NCBI RefSeq assembly: GCF_000016285.1
Contig: NC_011989.1
Span: 251,001 to 315,000, forward strand
Reading direction: 5' to 3'
Length of the DNA stretch: 64,000 nt
Origin: Allorhizobium ampelinum S4
Lineage (GTDB): Bacteria; Pseudomonadota; Alphaproteobacteria; Rhizobiales; Rhizobiaceae
Shown piece by piece: positions 48,330 through 58,286 of the stretch; positions within the stretch are counted from its first letter, which is position 1, and the number at the start of each line of letters is the position of its first letter. The notes beneath the pieces are model-generated. The model did not search any database. It saw only the letters and a list, made by a program, of their open reading frames with translations, and was not told where the DNA came from. Position numbers and translations under genes: made by a program.

Positions 48330-49025
48330 TCAGGTGAAAGCGGCCTGCATTTCGGCGAGAATGACCTGGGTTGCTGCTCTCGGATCGTCTGCCTTGACGA
48401 TCGGGCGGCCGACAACCAAATGGCTGGAACCGGCATGGATGGCGTCTGCCGGCGTCATCACCCGTTTCTGGTCACCGGCATCACTGCCAGCGGGGCGGAT
48501 GCCGGGCGTGACAATGGCCATGTCGGAGCCGAGAATGGCGCGCACAGCCTGCGCTTCCTGCGCCGAGCAGACGATACCGCCCATGCCTTTTTCTTTTGCC
48601 TGGGCGGCCCGCTTCAAAACCAGCGACCGGGCATCGCCTTGATAACCGGCATCATTGAGATCCTGGTCATCCATCGAGGTTAAGACCGTCACGCCAAGCA
48701 GGCAGAGACCCGATCCCTGGGCTGCTTCCACGGCGGCTTGCATGGCTTTCGGATAGGCATGCAGCGTCAGCATGGTCATGCCCATCCTGACGATATTCTC
48801 CACTGCCGAGGCGACGGTATTGTCGATATCGAGCAGTTTCATATCCAGAAAGACCTTCTTGCCGCTTTGGGCGAGATCTCGGGCAAATTCCAGCCCGCCT
48901 GCAAAAGCCAGTTGATAGCCGATCTTGTAGAAAGTCACGTCTTCGGCCAGCGTCGAGACCAGTTTTTCCGCCTCAGTGACGGTGGCGACGTCAAGCCCCA
49001 CGATCAAACGATTGCGCGCATCCAT
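48330..49025 (-). CDS. pyrF: Orotidine 5'-phosphate decarboxylase
   Basis: A 231-residue enzyme for the last step of UMP synthesis. The start is ATG 49025 (GGAG 7 nt upstream). The active-site D-x-K-x-x-D is [13 protein letters not shown], where the family consensus is D-x-K-x-x-D-I-x-x-[15 protein letters not shown] opens the barrel, and [20 protein letters not shown] and YLVVGRPI-type [14 protein letters not shown] close it. The start overlaps the upstream phosphatase-like gene by one base (TGATG), so the two are coupled. Confidence 0.97.
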   Translation of the reverse strand: MDARNRLIVGLDVATVTEAEKLVSTLAEDVTFYKIGYQLAFAGGLEFARDLAQSGKKVFLDMKLLDIDNTVASAVENIVRMGMTMLTLHAYPKAMQAAVEAAQGSGLCLLGVTVLTSMDDQDLNDAGYQGDARSLVLKRAAQAKEKGMGGIVCSAQEAQAVRAILGSDMAIVTPGIRPAGSDAGDQKRVMTPADAIHAGSSHLVVGRPIVKADDPRAATQVILAEMQAAFT

Positions 49026-49612
49026 CAACGATCTCCCTGCCAGATTTCCATGGCGGTCCAGTCGCATGTGACGGTCAGATCCGCAAGAGTGAAGCAGAAG
49101 AGATTGCCGCCACCCGGTGGCTGATCGCCGCTTCGGTGGATCGGCTGGCCTTGCAGGTGGCATTTCAGCAGGGTTCCGACGCCGCCATGACCGATGAAAG
49201 CGATGGGAACCGTCGGATCGTGCTGGCCAAGAACATCCTGGATCGCCCCGACAATCCGGGCTTGCGCATCAATGGCCCGCTCCCAGCCGCAAAAACTGTC
49301 TTCAGGATGGGCAAAGAACCAGTCCGCCGCCTTTTCAAACTCCGATGGGGTCAGAAATCCGGTCGCGGAACGGTCGTTTTCATGCATGGTCTCGATCTGT
49401 TCGACACCAATATTGGCTGCACCCGCCAGGATCGCCGCTGTTTCTACTGCCTTGGTCTCGGCGCTGCTGACGATACGGCCAAGCTGGCGCACCCAAGCGG
49501 CTGTCGCCGTCCGGCGGGTCCGCTCCTGCCCCAGGTCGGACAGTCCCCATTGCGGTACCGGCACCTCCGGGTCGATCCGGACCTGCGGATGGGTGATGTA
49601 GACGGCAAACAT
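49025..49612 (-). CDS. Histidine phosphatase superfamily protein with altered RHG motif
   Basis: A 195-residue protein from ATG 49612 ([20 protein letters not shown]); the frame extends to 49765 without support. The branch-1 fold is visible: [10 protein letters not shown] (GLTxxG-like), then [14 protein letters not shown], a Glu in ENDRSATGF, and the C-terminal His in [15 protein letters not shown]. The signature RHG is replaced by THP (the His kept, the Arg lost), and the second Arg is Lys, so phosphatase activity is doubtful. It is coupled to pyrF; the role is unknown. Confidence 0.8.
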   Translation of the reverse strand: MFAVYITHPQVRIDPEVPVPQWGLSDLGQERTRRTATAAWVRQLGRIVSSAETKAVETAAILAGAANIGVEQIETMHENDRSATGFLTPSEFEKAADWFFAHPEDSFCGWERAIDAQARIVGAIQDVLGQHDPTVPIAFIGHGGVGTLLKCHLQGQPIHRSGDQPPGGGNLFCFTLADLTVTCDWTAMEIWQGDR

Positions 49613-49625
49613 GTCTGGGCTTTCT

Positions 49626-50219
49626 TCAGCGGCGGCGATAGATCCAGAGCTGGGCTGGCGGAATGTTGCGGACCACGAAATCGAAATGCTGGATGAAATA
49701 GCTGCCGCCCTTGGCAATGATCGGCGACATCGGCCCGTAGGAAATCTGCATGAAGGGCCGTCCATGCGGCATACGGTCCAAAAGGTCCTCTAGCAGCCGG
49801 ATGCGTTCCTGCATCGGGAAGTTCAAAAGCGGCATGGCGGAAATCACGCAGTCGAACGACAGGCCGGACAGCGGGCCCAGCGTCTTTTCCAGGTTGAAGG
49901 CGTCACCATGGACGAAATTCACGCCCGGGATCGTCTCCGTCAGGTGCCGGTGGAAGTCGGCGGAATATTCGACCGAAACCAGTTTCTCTGGCTTGATGCC
50001 GCGCGCCAGGATCGCCTTGGTGATCACGCCCGTTCCCGGTCCCAGTTCCAGCACTGGCAGTCCGCTTTCCGGCGTGATGATGCTGGCCATGCGCCGGGCG
50101 GTAATGGTGGAGGTCGGCACGATGGCGCCCACCAGCTTCGGCCCTTGCATCATGCCCTTGAAGAAACGGATTTCCTCATCGAACTTCTTTTCCAGCCGCT
50201 GCTTCAGGTTGAGCTTCAT
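49626..50219 (-). CDS. pmtA: Phosphatidylethanolamine N-methyltransferase PmtA
   Basis: A 197-residue SAM-dependent enzyme making phosphatidylcholine by three methylations. The SAM motif is VLELGPGTGVITKAILARG. The N-terminus KKFDEEIRFFKGMMQGPKLV is the amphipathic membrane-binding helix described for Agrobacterium PmtA. SAMPLLNFP is the typical motif after strand 4. It lies 13 nt upstream of the phosphatase-like gene and pyrF and is likely the first gene of that operon. Confidence 0.95.
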   Translation of the reverse strand: MKLNLKQRLEKKFDEEIRFFKGMMQGPKLVGAIVPTSTITARRMASIITPESGLPVLELGPGTGVITKAILARGIKPEKLVSVEYSADFHRHLTETIPGVNFVHGDAFNLEKTLGPLSGLSFDCVISAMPLLNFPMQERIRLLEDLLDRMPHGRPFMQISYGPMSPIIAKGGSYFIQHFDFVVRNIPPAQLWIYRRR

Positions 50220-50461
50220 TCGCCGTCATCTCCCAAAAAGATATGCTGCGCCGATCATGGGCGCATAATCGGCATGTTGATGCGATTTGTCGCGAAAACA
50301 AGACAAAATGGCGCACATGTGAAAATTTTGTGTCTCACCCAAGTCGGACGGTGTTGCAAAAGACGCAATTCAGCCAGCGCTTTCCGGGTCAGGTAAAACA
50401 GAAACGCCGCCCCGGCTTGCGCACGAGACGGCGTTATTGATTGATGGCAGAGACGGATGGT

Positions 50462-51580
50462 CTAAACGCGCATTGGCATCAGCACGTAAAGCGCATCGTC
50501 GCCAGCCGTATCGCGGATCAAGGTCGGCGATCCGGCATCGGCCAGAAGGAAAATCGCTTCTTCGCCGGACAGCTGAGCGGTGATGTCGAGCAGATATTTG
50601 GCGTTGAAGCCGATTTCCATCGCGTCGCTTTCGTAGCCGACGGCGACTTCCTCGGTGGCGCTGCCCGAATCCGGGTTGTTGACCGTCAGCATCAGATGGC
50701 CGTCGCCGATGGCGAGCTTCACCGCCCGGCCACGTTCCGACGAAATGGTGGAAACACGGTCAACTGCGCGGGCGAATGTCTGGCAATCCACCCGCATTTC
50801 CTTGTCATTGGCCTGGGGAATGACGCGCTGATAATCCGGGAAGGTGCCGTCGATCAGCTTCGAGGTCATGACGATCTCGCCAATATTGAAGCGGATCTTG
50901 GCGTCGGACACTTCGAGCGCCACGATCAGATCGGGATTATCGACCAGTTTCTGCAACTCGCCAACCGTCTTGCGCGGAATGATGATACCAGGCATGCCTT
51001 CCGAACCGGACGGCGCTTCCACGTCGGCGCGGGCCAGGCGGTGGCCATCGGTGGCGACGGCGCGCAGCTTCAACTTGCCATCGGCTTCAATGGTATGGAG
51101 GTAAATGCCGTTCAGGTAATAACGGGTTTCTTCCGTCGAGATCGCAAATTGGGTGCGATCGATCAGCATTTTCAGGTCCGAGGCCTTCAACTTGAAGGAA
51201 TGGCTGAAGCTGCCAGTGGTCAGATCAGGGAAATCCTGCTCCGGCAGGCATTGCAACGAGAATTTCGACCGACCCGAGGCGACCGTCATGCTGGCACCAT
51301 CCGGATTGGTCGAGAGCAGCACCTCAGCGCCGTCAGACAGCTTGCGGACGATTTCATACAGAAGATGGGCTGGAACCGTGGTCGCACCGGCCTGCTCGAT
51401 ATTGGCCGGGGTCGCTTCGGTGACTTCCAGATCGAGGTCGGTTGCCTTCATTGACAGGCTCTGGCCTTCGGCGCGCAGCAGCACGTTGGACAGGATCGGA
51501 ATGGTATTGCGCCGCTCGACCACCCGATGAACATGGTTCAGGGACTTCAGAAGATTGGACCGTTCAAGAGTAATACGCAT
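50462..51580 (-). CDS. dnaN: DNA polymerase III beta subunit (sliding clamp)
   Basis: A 372-residue clamp from ATG 51580 (MRITLERSNLLKSLNHVHRV), the standard N-terminus; the frame runs 55 codons further without support. Three repeated clamp domains are visible (ERRNTIPILSNVLLRAEG; FALEVSDAKIRFNIGEIVMT-type; the end YVLMPMRV, the universal end of the clamp). It is far from dnaA, which is not in the window. A 299-nt divergent region separates it from rsmI and holds both promoters. Confidence 0.98.
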   Translation of the reverse strand: MRITLERSNLLKSLNHVHRVVERRNTIPILSNVLLRAEGQSLSMKATDLDLEVTEATPANIEQAGATTVPAHLLYEIVRKLSDGAEVLLSTNPDGASMTVASGRSKFSLQCLPEQDFPDLTTGSFSHSFKLKASDLKMLIDRTQFAISTEETRYYLNGIYLHTIEADGKLKLRAVATDGHRLARADVEAPSGSEGMPGIIIPRKTVGELQKLVDNPDLIVALEVSDAKIRFNIGEIVMTSKLIDGTFPDYQRVIPQANDKEMRVDCQTFARAVDRVSTISSERGRAVKLAIGDGHLMLTVNNPDSGSATEEVAVGYESDAMEIGFNAKYLLDITAQLSGEEAIFLLADAGSPTLIRDTAGDDALYVLMPMRV

Positions 51581-51879
51581 CGACGCTGCCACTTTCGACC
51601 TGTGCGATCCGGCATTCGGGATCGGCTTGCCTTGATCCGGGCGACGATGCCCGGCTTTATTCGGACGGGCAAAATGGCAGCAAAGACGATCAAAATGCAA
51701 GGGCCTGCCGTCTTTTGGCGGGCCTTGGCCGAGGCTTTCCACCACAGATCACGCTCCTTGGCGTGCAGGGACGCTTGCGGGGGCGGCCTGCCTCGCCCAT
51801 AACAAGGGTTAGGCCATGCGTATCATGCGCCTGAGTGGACTGGTTCGGCCAAGGGCTGTCCGAATGAAAAGAGAATGGG

Positions 51880-52800
51880 ATGAGTGCCGTGGCAGAGACT
51901 GTGAACACGCCGGATGACGGGCAGAAAAGCTTCCGGCTGCATGATCGCCCGATCACGGCCCGGCCAATCGAGCCGGCGCTCTATCTGGTGGCCACCCCGA
52001 TCGGCAATCTCTCCGACATCACTTTGCGGGCTTTGGAAGTGCTGGCCGGGGCCGATGTTCTGGCCTGCGAAGATACCCGCGTCACCCGTGTGCTTCTGGA
52101 TCGCTATGGCATCACCACCCGTCCCTATGCCTATCACGAATATAATGCCGAGGAGGTCGGGCCGAAGCTGATCGAGGCGCTGGCCTCTGGCAAATCCGTG
52201 GCGCTGGTTTCCGATGCGGGGACGCCGCTGGTGTCCGATCCGGGGTATCGGCTGGCGAAGCTTGCCATCGAGGCGGGGCTGCGGGTCGTGCCATTGCCGG
52301 GGCCGTCGGCGCCGCTTGCCGCCCTAGTCGGCTCCGGCCTGCCCAATGATGCCTTCCTGTTTGCGGGTTTCCTACCCACCAAGGACAAGGCCCGCCGCGA
52401 CCGGCTGGCGCAATGGGCGGCAACACCGGCAACGTTGATTTTCTTTGAATCGCCGCATCGGATTGGCGCGACCCTTGCCGCGGCAGCCGAGGTGTTGGGC
52501 GCGGAGCGCAGCGCCTGCGTCTGCCGTGAACTGACCAAGACATTCGAGGAATTCCGGCGCGGCACTCTGGTAGAATTATCCGACTGGTATGATGACGAGC
52601 GCCAGGTCAAGGGTGAAATCGTGCTGGTGGTCGGGCCGCCGCTGCCCTCCGGTCCCCCGGATGCCGCCGATGTGGACCGGTTGCTGGTACAGCTCGCGCA
52701 AACCCTGCCGACGGCGGGGGCGGCTACTGAGGCCGCCCGCCAGACCGGCCTACCGCGCAAGGATCTTTATCAACGCCTGCTGGAGTTGAAGGCCGAGTGA
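51880..52800 (+). CDS. rsmI: 16S rRNA (cytidine 1402-2'-O)-methyltransferase RsmI
   Basis: A 306-residue tetrapyrrole-methylase-fold enzyme that 2'-O-methylates C1402 of 16S rRNA. Family motifs: [52 protein letters not shown] and [12 protein letters not shown]. The stop overlaps the GTG start of yraN by 4 nt (GTGA), so both are expressed together, as in many proteobacteria. Confidence 0.97.
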   Translation: MSAVAETVNTPDDGQKSFRLHDRPITARPIEPALYLVATPIGNLSDITLRALEVLAGADVLACEDTRVTRVLLDRYGITTRPYAYHEYNAEEVGPKLIEALASGKSVALVSDAGTPLVSDPGYRLAKLAIEAGLRVVPLPGPSAPLAALVGSGLPNDAFLFAGFLPTKDKARRDRLAQWAATPATLIFFESPHRIGATLAAAAEVLGAERSACVCRELTKTFEEFRRGTLVELSDWYDDERQVKGEIVLVVGPPLPSGPPDAADVDRLLVQLAQTLPTAGAATEAARQTGLPRKDLYQRLLELKAE

Positions 52801-53183
52801 GGGCTGACGAAAAAAAGCCGAGGGAAAAATCCGGCGCAGCGCGCAAGCGGGCCGAACGGCGTGGCCGTTGGTCGGAATATCTGGCGGCTGCCTATCTTCT
52901 ATCGAAGGGCTATCGGATCGTCGCCCTGCGTTACAAAACCCGCTCAGGCGAAATCGACCTTATCGTTCGACGCGGCGATCTGGTCGTGCTGGTTGAGGTC
53001 AAGGCGCGTGCCACGCAACAATCCGCCGTCGATGCGGTGAGTTTTGAGAGCCAGCGCCGCATTCGCGCTGCCGGAGATCTCTGGCTGTGCCGCCAGCCGG
53101 ATGCCAGCCGCCTGTCGATCCGCTGCGACATTGTTGCGGTACTGCCCTGGCGTTGGCCGAGACATTTTCCGGGTGCTTTTTGA
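52797..53183 (+). CDS. yraN: YraN family (UPF0102) endonuclease-like protein
   Basis: A 128-residue protein starting at GTG 52797 inside the rsmI stop. The restriction-endonuclease-like core is [20 protein letters not shown], then [20 protein letters not shown], with the E-I-D and E-V-K residues of the PD-(D/E)xK fold. The N-terminus is strongly basic. Its function is unproven; linked to DNA processing or ribosome assembly by family context. Confidence 0.95.
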   Translation: MRADEKKPREKSGAARKRAERRGRWSEYLAAAYLLSKGYRIVALRYKTRSGEIDLIVRRGDLVVLVEVKARATQQSAVDAVSFESQRRIRAAGDLWLCRQPDASRLSIRCDIVAVLPWRWPRHFPGAF

Positions 53184-53240
53184 GGACGCATTACCCCTAA
53201 AAATATTGGGTATTTTAGTCGGATTTCAGTTTCGCCGCCA

Positions 53241-53280
53241 ATGTGACGGTGCTGTCATAAAACATTCAAGTCTCTGTCAT
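53241..53280 (+). promoter_or_regulatory. PHO box array upstream of ugpB
   Basis: Four 7-mers at an 11-bp period: ATGTGAC (53241), CTGTCAT (53252), CATTCAA (53263) and CTGTCAT (53274). The second and fourth match the PhoB half-site CTGTCAT exactly, and the others at 4 of 7. The array lies 50 nt before the ugpB start, so the operon is very probably activated by PhoB under phosphate limitation. Confidence 0.85.
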
Positions 53281-53330
53281 CTTGGCTCACTAAGGGCATG
53301 CTCACCCCAGATTGGCGGAGAGGATCTACC

Positions 53331-54629
53331 ATGTTCAAAAAGCTTTCGATGGCGGCGCTGGCCGTGACCGTATCGACCACATCATCATTTGCCGCAACCA
53401 ACATCAGCTGGTGGCACGGCATGGGTGGCCGCAACGGCGAAGTCATCAATGAATTGTCGCAGAAGTTCAACGCTGCCCAAGGCGAATGCGTTTTGACGCC
53501 TGTTTCCAAGGGCTCCTACGAAGAAGCGCTGGCCGCTGGTATCGCTGCTTTCCGCTCGCACGATCAGCCCAACATTCTTCAGGTGTTTGATGCTGGTTCT
53601 GCCACGATCATCAATGCCAAGGGTGCCACTATTCCCGCAGAAGATCTGCTGTTGAAGGCCGGTTACAAGTTTGACCGCAGTGCCTTCATTGAAGGTGTGC
53701 GCTACTTCTACGCCGACAAGACCGGCAAGTTCGTCGGCATGCCGTTCAACTCGTCGGCGCCTATCCTCTACATCAACACCGAAGCCCTGAAAAAGGCTGG
53801 CGTTGAAGCACCAAAGACCTGGGAAGAGTTTGAAGCCATTGCCCCAAAGCTGAAGGCTGCCGGTTATATTCCGCTGGTTCAGTCGCAGTTGACCTGGGAA
53901 TTCACCGAGAATTTCTTCTCGCGCAACAACATCCAGTTCGCCTCCAACAACAATGGTTATGACGGTCTGGCTGGCACCACCATCAATGTCACCGATCCAA
54001 ACCACGTGATGATGTATGACAAGCTGAAGGCCTGGAAGGATGAAGGTTACTTCGCCTATTACGGTGCAGGCTGGAACGACAACCAGAAGCCTTTTGAAGA
54101 GGGCAAGGTTGCGCTGTGGGTTGGCTCTTCCGGCTCGTTCGGTGGTTTGCAGAAGACGGCTTCCATGCCATTTTCCGCTACCTTCCTGCCCTACTGGGGC
54201 TCCATCAAGGGTGCGGGCGTGCATAGCTTTATCGGCGGCGCTGCCCTTTATGCCATGTCCGGCAAGACGGAAGCTGAAAACAAGTGCACAGCCGCTTTCT
54301 TCAACTTCCTGACTCAGCCTGAAATCCAGAAATTCTACCATCAGGCCACCGGTTATGTTGCCATCACCACGGCGGCTTACGAACTGGCCAAGAAGGAAGG
54401 CTATTACGAAAAGGCTCCTGTTGCCGAAGTGGGCATCAAGCAGCTTCAGCTTCCCGGCGGCGAATGGGACAAGGGCTATCGCCTCGGCTTCTACCCGCAG
54501 ATCCGCTCTGTGATGGAACGCGAATACAACAAGATCTTCTCTGGTGAAACCACGCCAAAGGCTGCGATGGAAACCATCAAGAAGGAAGCTGACGAAATCC
54601 TGGCACGCTTTGCCAAGACCGCAGGCTGA
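53331..54629 (+). CDS. ugpB: sn-glycerol-3-phosphate ABC transporter, substrate-binding protein
   Basis: A 432-residue periplasmic binding protein from ATG 53331 (GGAGAGGATCTACC before it). Signal peptide MFKKLSMAALAVTVSTTSSF with cleavage after FAA-T. It matches UgpB by ISWWHGMGGRNGEVINELSQ, KFNAAQGECVLTPVSKGSYE, the binding region SQLTWEFTENFFSRNN and FLPYWGSIKGAG. It delivers glycerol-3-phosphate and its diesters to the UgpAE channel. It is first in ugpBAEC, behind a PHO box. Confidence 0.96.
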   Translation: MFKKLSMAALAVTVSTTSSFAATNISWWHGMGGRNGEVINELSQKFNAAQGECVLTPVSKGSYEEALAAGIAAFRSHDQPNILQVFDAGSATIINAKGATIPAEDLLLKAGYKFDRSAFIEGVRYFYADKTGKFVGMPFNSSAPILYINTEALKKAGVEAPKTWEEFEAIAPKLKAAGYIPLVQSQLTWEFTENFFSRNNIQFASNNNGYDGLAGTTINVTDPNHVMMYDKLKAWKDEGYFAYYGAGWNDNQKPFEEGKVALWVGSSGSFGGLQKTASMPFSATFLPYWGSIKGAGVHSFIGGAALYAMSGKTEAENKCTAAFFNFLTQPEIQKFYHQATGYVAITTAAYELAKKEGYYEKAPVAEVGIKQLQLPGGEWDKGYRLGFYPQIRSVMEREYNKIFSGETTPKAAMETIKKEADEILARFAKTAG

Positions 54630-54655
54630 ACCCTGACAATTGAGATCTGATCTCT

Positions 54656-54681
54656 CCCGGAGGCGATCTATCGCCTCCGGG
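54656..54681 (+). promoter_or_regulatory. Intercistronic hairpin between ugpB and ugpA
   Basis: CCCGGAGGCGAT (54656-54667) pairs perfectly with ATCGCCTCCGGG (54670-54681), with no T run after it. Such stems after the binding-protein gene stabilise the 5' mRNA and give more binding protein than membrane subunits (known for other ABC operons; inference here). Confidence 0.7.
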
Positions 54682-54704
54682 ACTTGCTTTGAAAGGTTGC
54701 CGCG

Positions 54705-55586
54705 ATGAAGCGCGTTCAGTTCAACTCGCGATTTCTGCCTTATGTCTTTTTGGCTCCGCAATTGTGCATTGTGGCGATCTTCTTCTATTGGCCGGCGGTG
54801 CAGGCCATCCAGTCGTCCTTCTATATTGAGGACCCGTTCGGCTTTGGCTCAACCTTCGTGGGGCTGGCCAATTATGTCGATATGTTCAGCTCGTCTGAAT
54901 ATCGTAAGATCGCGCTGTTTACGCTGTGCTTCAGCGTGGTGGTGACGTTTTTGGTGCTGTCCATCGGAACCGTGCTCGCCGTCAAGGCTGATGCCGTGAT
55001 CCGCGGACAATCGGCCTACAAGACCCTGCTGATCGTTGTCTACGCCATCGCGCCGCCTGTGGCTGGCCTGATCGGCATGATGTTCTTTGATCAACACATT
55101 GGTCCCTTCGTGAAATTCGTCGCCCTGTTTGGCTGGGACATGAAGGTGGGTCTGAACTATTTTGACACCGCCTTTGCCATGGTGACAATCGCGGTCTGGA
55201 ACCAGATTCCCTACAATTTCATCTTCATTCTCTCAGGCCTTCAGGGCATTCCGGCCTCGGTGCGCGAAGCCGCCACGCTGGATTGCCGCTCCGGCACCCG
55301 CCGGTTCTGGACCGTGACCATGCCGCTTTTGACGCCGACCGCGTTTTTCCTGCTGGTGGTCAACATGACCTATTCGCTGTTCGATACGTTTGGTGTGATC
55401 GACGTGATCGTCAAGGATAAGCCCGCCGATAACCCGATCACCTTGGTTTACAAGGTTTATACCGATGGCTTCCGGGGCAATGACATCGGCTCTTCTTCCG
55501 CGCAGTCGGTGATCCTGATGGTCGTCGTGCTGGTTTTGACAATGATCCAGTTCCGCTTCATCGAGCGGCGCGTCCATTACGGTTGA
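54705..55586 (+). CDS. ugpA: Glycerol-3-phosphate ABC transporter permease UgpA
   Basis: A 293-residue inner-membrane protein with six helices, starting RVQFNSRFLPYVFLAPQLC. The EAA loop that contacts the ATPase is REAATLDCRSGTRRFWTVTM-PLLTP. The start is ATG 54705 with a GAAAGG 11 nt upstream. It is followed 10 nt later by ugpE. Confidence 0.95.
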   Translation: MKRVQFNSRFLPYVFLAPQLCIVAIFFYWPAVQAIQSSFYIEDPFGFGSTFVGLANYVDMFSSSEYRKIALFTLCFSVVVTFLVLSIGTVLAVKADAVIRGQSAYKTLLIVVYAIAPPVAGLIGMMFFDQHIGPFVKFVALFGWDMKVGLNYFDTAFAMVTIAVWNQIPYNFIFILSGLQGIPASVREAATLDCRSGTRRFWTVTMPLLTPTAFFLLVVNMTYSLFDTFGVIDVIVKDKPADNPITLVYKVYTDGFRGNDIGSSSAQSVILMVVVLVLTMIQFRFIERRVHYG

Positions 55587-55596
55587 GGAGAAGACC

Positions 55597-56439
55597 ATGT
55601 ATAAAACCAAACTCTTCGACCATGTGATCTTGCTGCTCGGTGTTCTTGTGATGCTTGGCCCGCTGGTTGTGGCCTTCACCACCTCATCGCATACGGCAGC
55701 CGAAATCCACCAAAAGGGCCTGATGCTCTCCATGGGCGGACATCTTGGCGAGACCTATAACAAGGTGCTGTTTGCCCAGACCGGCTTTAACGGCAAGGTC
55801 ACGGGTCTCAGCATGCTGCTCAATTCGCTGATCCTCGGCCTTGGCTTTGCCATCGGCAAAATCGTGCTGTCGATGATGGCAGCCTATGCGATTGTCTATT
55901 TCCGCTTCCGCTTTGCCACGCTGGCCTTCTGGATCATCTTCACCACGCTGCTGTTGCCGCTGGAAGTGCGCATCATGCCGTCCTACAAGGTGGCGAGTGA
56001 TCTGGGGCTTTTGAATTCCTATACCGGCCTGATCCTGCCGCTGCTGGCGTCTGCCACCGGCACTTTCTTTTTCCGGCAATTCTTTAAATCCGTGCCGGAA
56101 GAGCTGTTGGAAGCGGCCCGTATCGACGGTGCCGGTCCATTCAAGTTCCTGATTGATATTTTGATCCCGCTGTCGCGCACGATGATTGCGGCGGTGTTCA
56201 TCATCATGTTCGTCTATGGTTGGAACCAGTATCTCTGGCCCATGCTGATGACCACGGATGAGAGCTTTTACACACTGATGCGCGGTATCAAGCAGATCCT
56301 TCAGGTCTGGGTGGGTGCGCAAATTCCCGATTATAACGAAGCCTTTGCCATGGCCGTGCTCGCTATTCTGCCCCCTGTCATCATCGTGGTGGTATTCCAG
56401 AGCTGGTTCATCAAGGGCCTCACCGAAACCGACAAGTAA
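55597..56439 (+). CDS. ugpE: Glycerol-3-phosphate ABC transporter permease UgpE
   Basis: A 280-residue inner-membrane protein with six helices. The EAA loop is [23 protein letters not shown]. The segment [20 protein letters not shown] and the motif [20 protein letters not shown] are typical of UgpE. It sits between ugpA and ugpC with short gaps of 10 and 11 nt, so the operon order is ugpB-A-E-C. Confidence 0.95.
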   Translation: MYKTKLFDHVILLLGVLVMLGPLVVAFTTSSHTAAEIHQKGLMLSMGGHLGETYNKVLFAQTGFNGKVTGLSMLLNSLILGLGFAIGKIVLSMMAAYAIVYFRFRFATLAFWIIFTTLLLPLEVRIMPSYKVASDLGLLNSYTGLILPLLASATGTFFFRQFFKSVPEELLEAARIDGAGPFKFLIDILIPLSRTMIAAVFIIMFVYGWNQYLWPMLMTTDESFYTLMRGIKQILQVWVGAQIPDYNEAFAMAVLAILPPVIIVVVFQSWFIKGLTETDK

Positions 56440-56450
56440 AGGACAGTCCA

Positions 56451-57557
56451 ATGGCTTCCATCGATATCAATCAGGTCTCGAAAATCTATGACGGCGGTGT
56501 GCGTGCGGTCAACAGCGTGGACATCCAGATCAACGACGGCGAATTCATCGTGCTGGTCGGCCCCTCCGGCTGTGGCAAATCGACATTGCTGCGCATGGTG
56601 GCCGGGTTGGAAAGCATATCCGAGGGCGTGGTGCGCATTGGTGATCGGGTGGTCAACACGGTTGAACCGGCGGACCGCGACATCGCCATGGTTTTCCAGA
56701 ATTACGCGCTCTACCCGCATATGACGGTGCGGCAGAACCTGGCCTATGGCCTGAAAAACCGCAAAACCCCTAAGGACGAGATTGACGCACGCGTGGCCGA
56801 GGCCGCCCGGATGCTGGAACTGCAACCCTATCTGGACCGCAAGCCCAAGGCACTGTCCGGTGGCCAGCGCCAGCGCGTTGCCATGGGCCGTGCCATCGTG
56901 CGCAAGCCGGCCGTTTTCCTGTTTGACGAGCCGCTGTCCAATCTCGATGCCAAGCTGCGCGTCTCCATGCGCGTCGAGATCCGCAAGCTGCAACGCCGGC
57001 TTGGTACGACATCGATCTATGTCACGCACGACCAGCTGGAAGCGATGACGCTGGCCGACCGGCTGGTGGTGCTGAACGGTGGCCGGATCGAGCAGATCGG
57101 TACGCCGCTTGAAGTCTATCACGCGCCTGCCTCGACCTTCGTTGCCAGCTTCATCGGCTCCCCGGCCATGAACCTTGTCACCGGCCGCCTGGATGGCAAT
57201 CGTCTGTCGCTTTGGCCGGTCAGCTTCACCTTCGAGGGCGAGACCGATTATCGCGGCGAAGTCACGATCGGCCTTCGGGCGGAGGATCTGACGGTTGCAG
57301 CCCCTGGTCAGCCCTATGTGCCATTCCGTGTCGATTATGTGGAAGAATTGGGTGCTGTCCGCCTCGTACATGGGTTTGTCGGCGATCAGGCTCTTTGCGC
57401 CTCGCTGCCGGTTTCGACGGTGCTGTCAAACGAGATGCGGCTGGGGGTCGATCCACAGAAATTCCACTTCTTCGACCGGGAAGGCCGCCGCCTTGCTCTG
57501 CCCTTTGCCACCGCACAGATGACCTTCGGGGCTCAGGCTGAGACGGTAGAGGCCTGA
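56451..57557 (+). CDS. ugpC: Glycerol-3-phosphate ABC transporter ATPase UgpC
   Basis: A 368-residue ATPase of the MalK/UgpC type. Walker A is GPSGCGKST, the Q loop is in [16 protein letters not shown], the signature [16 protein letters not shown], Walker [13 protein letters not shown], and the switch His is in [14 protein letters not shown]. The C-terminal regulatory domain (about 240-350, GLRAEDLTV) is present, so inducer exclusion or similar control is possible. Confidence 0.96.
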   Translation: MASIDINQVSKIYDGGVRAVNSVDIQINDGEFIVLVGPSGCGKSTLLRMVAGLESISEGVVRIGDRVVNTVEPADRDIAMVFQNYALYPHMTVRQNLAYGLKNRKTPKDEIDARVAEAARMLELQPYLDRKPKALSGGQRQRVAMGRAIVRKPAVFLFDEPLSNLDAKLRVSMRVEIRKLQRRLGTTSIYVTHDQLEAMTLADRLVVLNGGRIEQIGTPLEVYHAPASTFVASFIGSPAMNLVTGRLDGNRLSLWPVSFTFEGETDYRGEVTIGLRAEDLTVAAPGQPYVPFRVDYVEELGAVRLVHGFVGDQALCASLPVSTVLSNEMRLGVDPQKFHFFDREGRRLALPFATAQMTFGAQAETVEA

Positions 57558-57708
57558 AAAGCCGGTCGGCTCACGCCATTGCCAGCGAGAGCCGATTGTC
57601 ACGTTTCCCTTCACCGCTTTCTTGGGCAAACGCTAAAATGCATGTGACTGGATTAACCCGAATTTGATAGGGTTCCCATAAAATTCGGGGACATCATGGG
57701 GGACATCG

Positions 57709-58200
57709 ATGCCAGTCAAGCTTTTGTTTGCAGCCATGGCCGGGGCCGCCATGGCTTTGCCACGGTTTAGAGCGGAAGACACGCCACCGCTGGTGGCCGC
57801 CAATGCCGATCATTTGAGCCTGCAACCAGCGCCAATCAATCCGGATTGGATTCTTGAGGGCGATCCGCAGGCCCGGCTGGCCAATCACTCACAAAGTCCT
57901 GATGAAGCAAGTTCGACAGCTGTCTGGGATTGTACCGCCGGTAGTTTCCGCTGGTATTTCGGCTGGGACGAGACCGTGGTGATCCAGGAGGGCGAAGTGC
58001 ATGTGACCGCGCAGGATGGCACCGAACGGTTGCTGAAGACCGGTGACATCGCCTATTTCAAGGGTGGGACCTGGGCCACCTGGCGCATCGAGACCTATGT
58101 GCGCAAGATCGCATTTCTGCGTAAACCTTTTCCGGAGCCAATCGCGACGCTTTACCGGCTTCGAAATGCCCTGCGGAGCGGATCACGCGCGCCGATTTGA
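57709..58200 (+). CDS. Cupin domain protein
   Basis: A 163-residue protein starting MPVKLLFAAMAGAAMALPRF; the ribosome site is GGGGGACATCG. The core is a DUF861-type cupin: WDCTAGSFRWYFGWDETVVI, QEGEVHVTAQDGTERLLKTG and DIAYFKGGTWATWRIETYVR. The metal-ligand His of cupins is not obvious, so it may not bind a metal. It lies 151 nt after ugpC and 86 nt before gshB, so it may be a separate unit. The function is unknown. Confidence 0.85.
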   Translation: MPVKLLFAAMAGAAMALPRFRAEDTPPLVAANADHLSLQPAPINPDWILEGDPQARLANHSQSPDEASSTAVWDCTAGSFRWYFGWDETVVIQEGEVHVTAQDGTERLLKTGDIAYFKGGTWATWRIETYVRKIAFLRKPFPEPIATLYRLRNALRSGSRAPI

Positions 58201-58286
58201 GCGGGTGAAAATTTGGCCTCTGCCGGACGTTGCGTTCGTGGTCGCCGCGTCCTAAATCTTCCTCCAAATGCAACGCGAGAAAGATT

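Noticed and set aside
15366..51580. Replication origin suggested by recF, dnaN and polA in one window
   Set aside because: No dnaA or gyrB is present, the genes are far apart and no cluster of DnaA boxes was seen.
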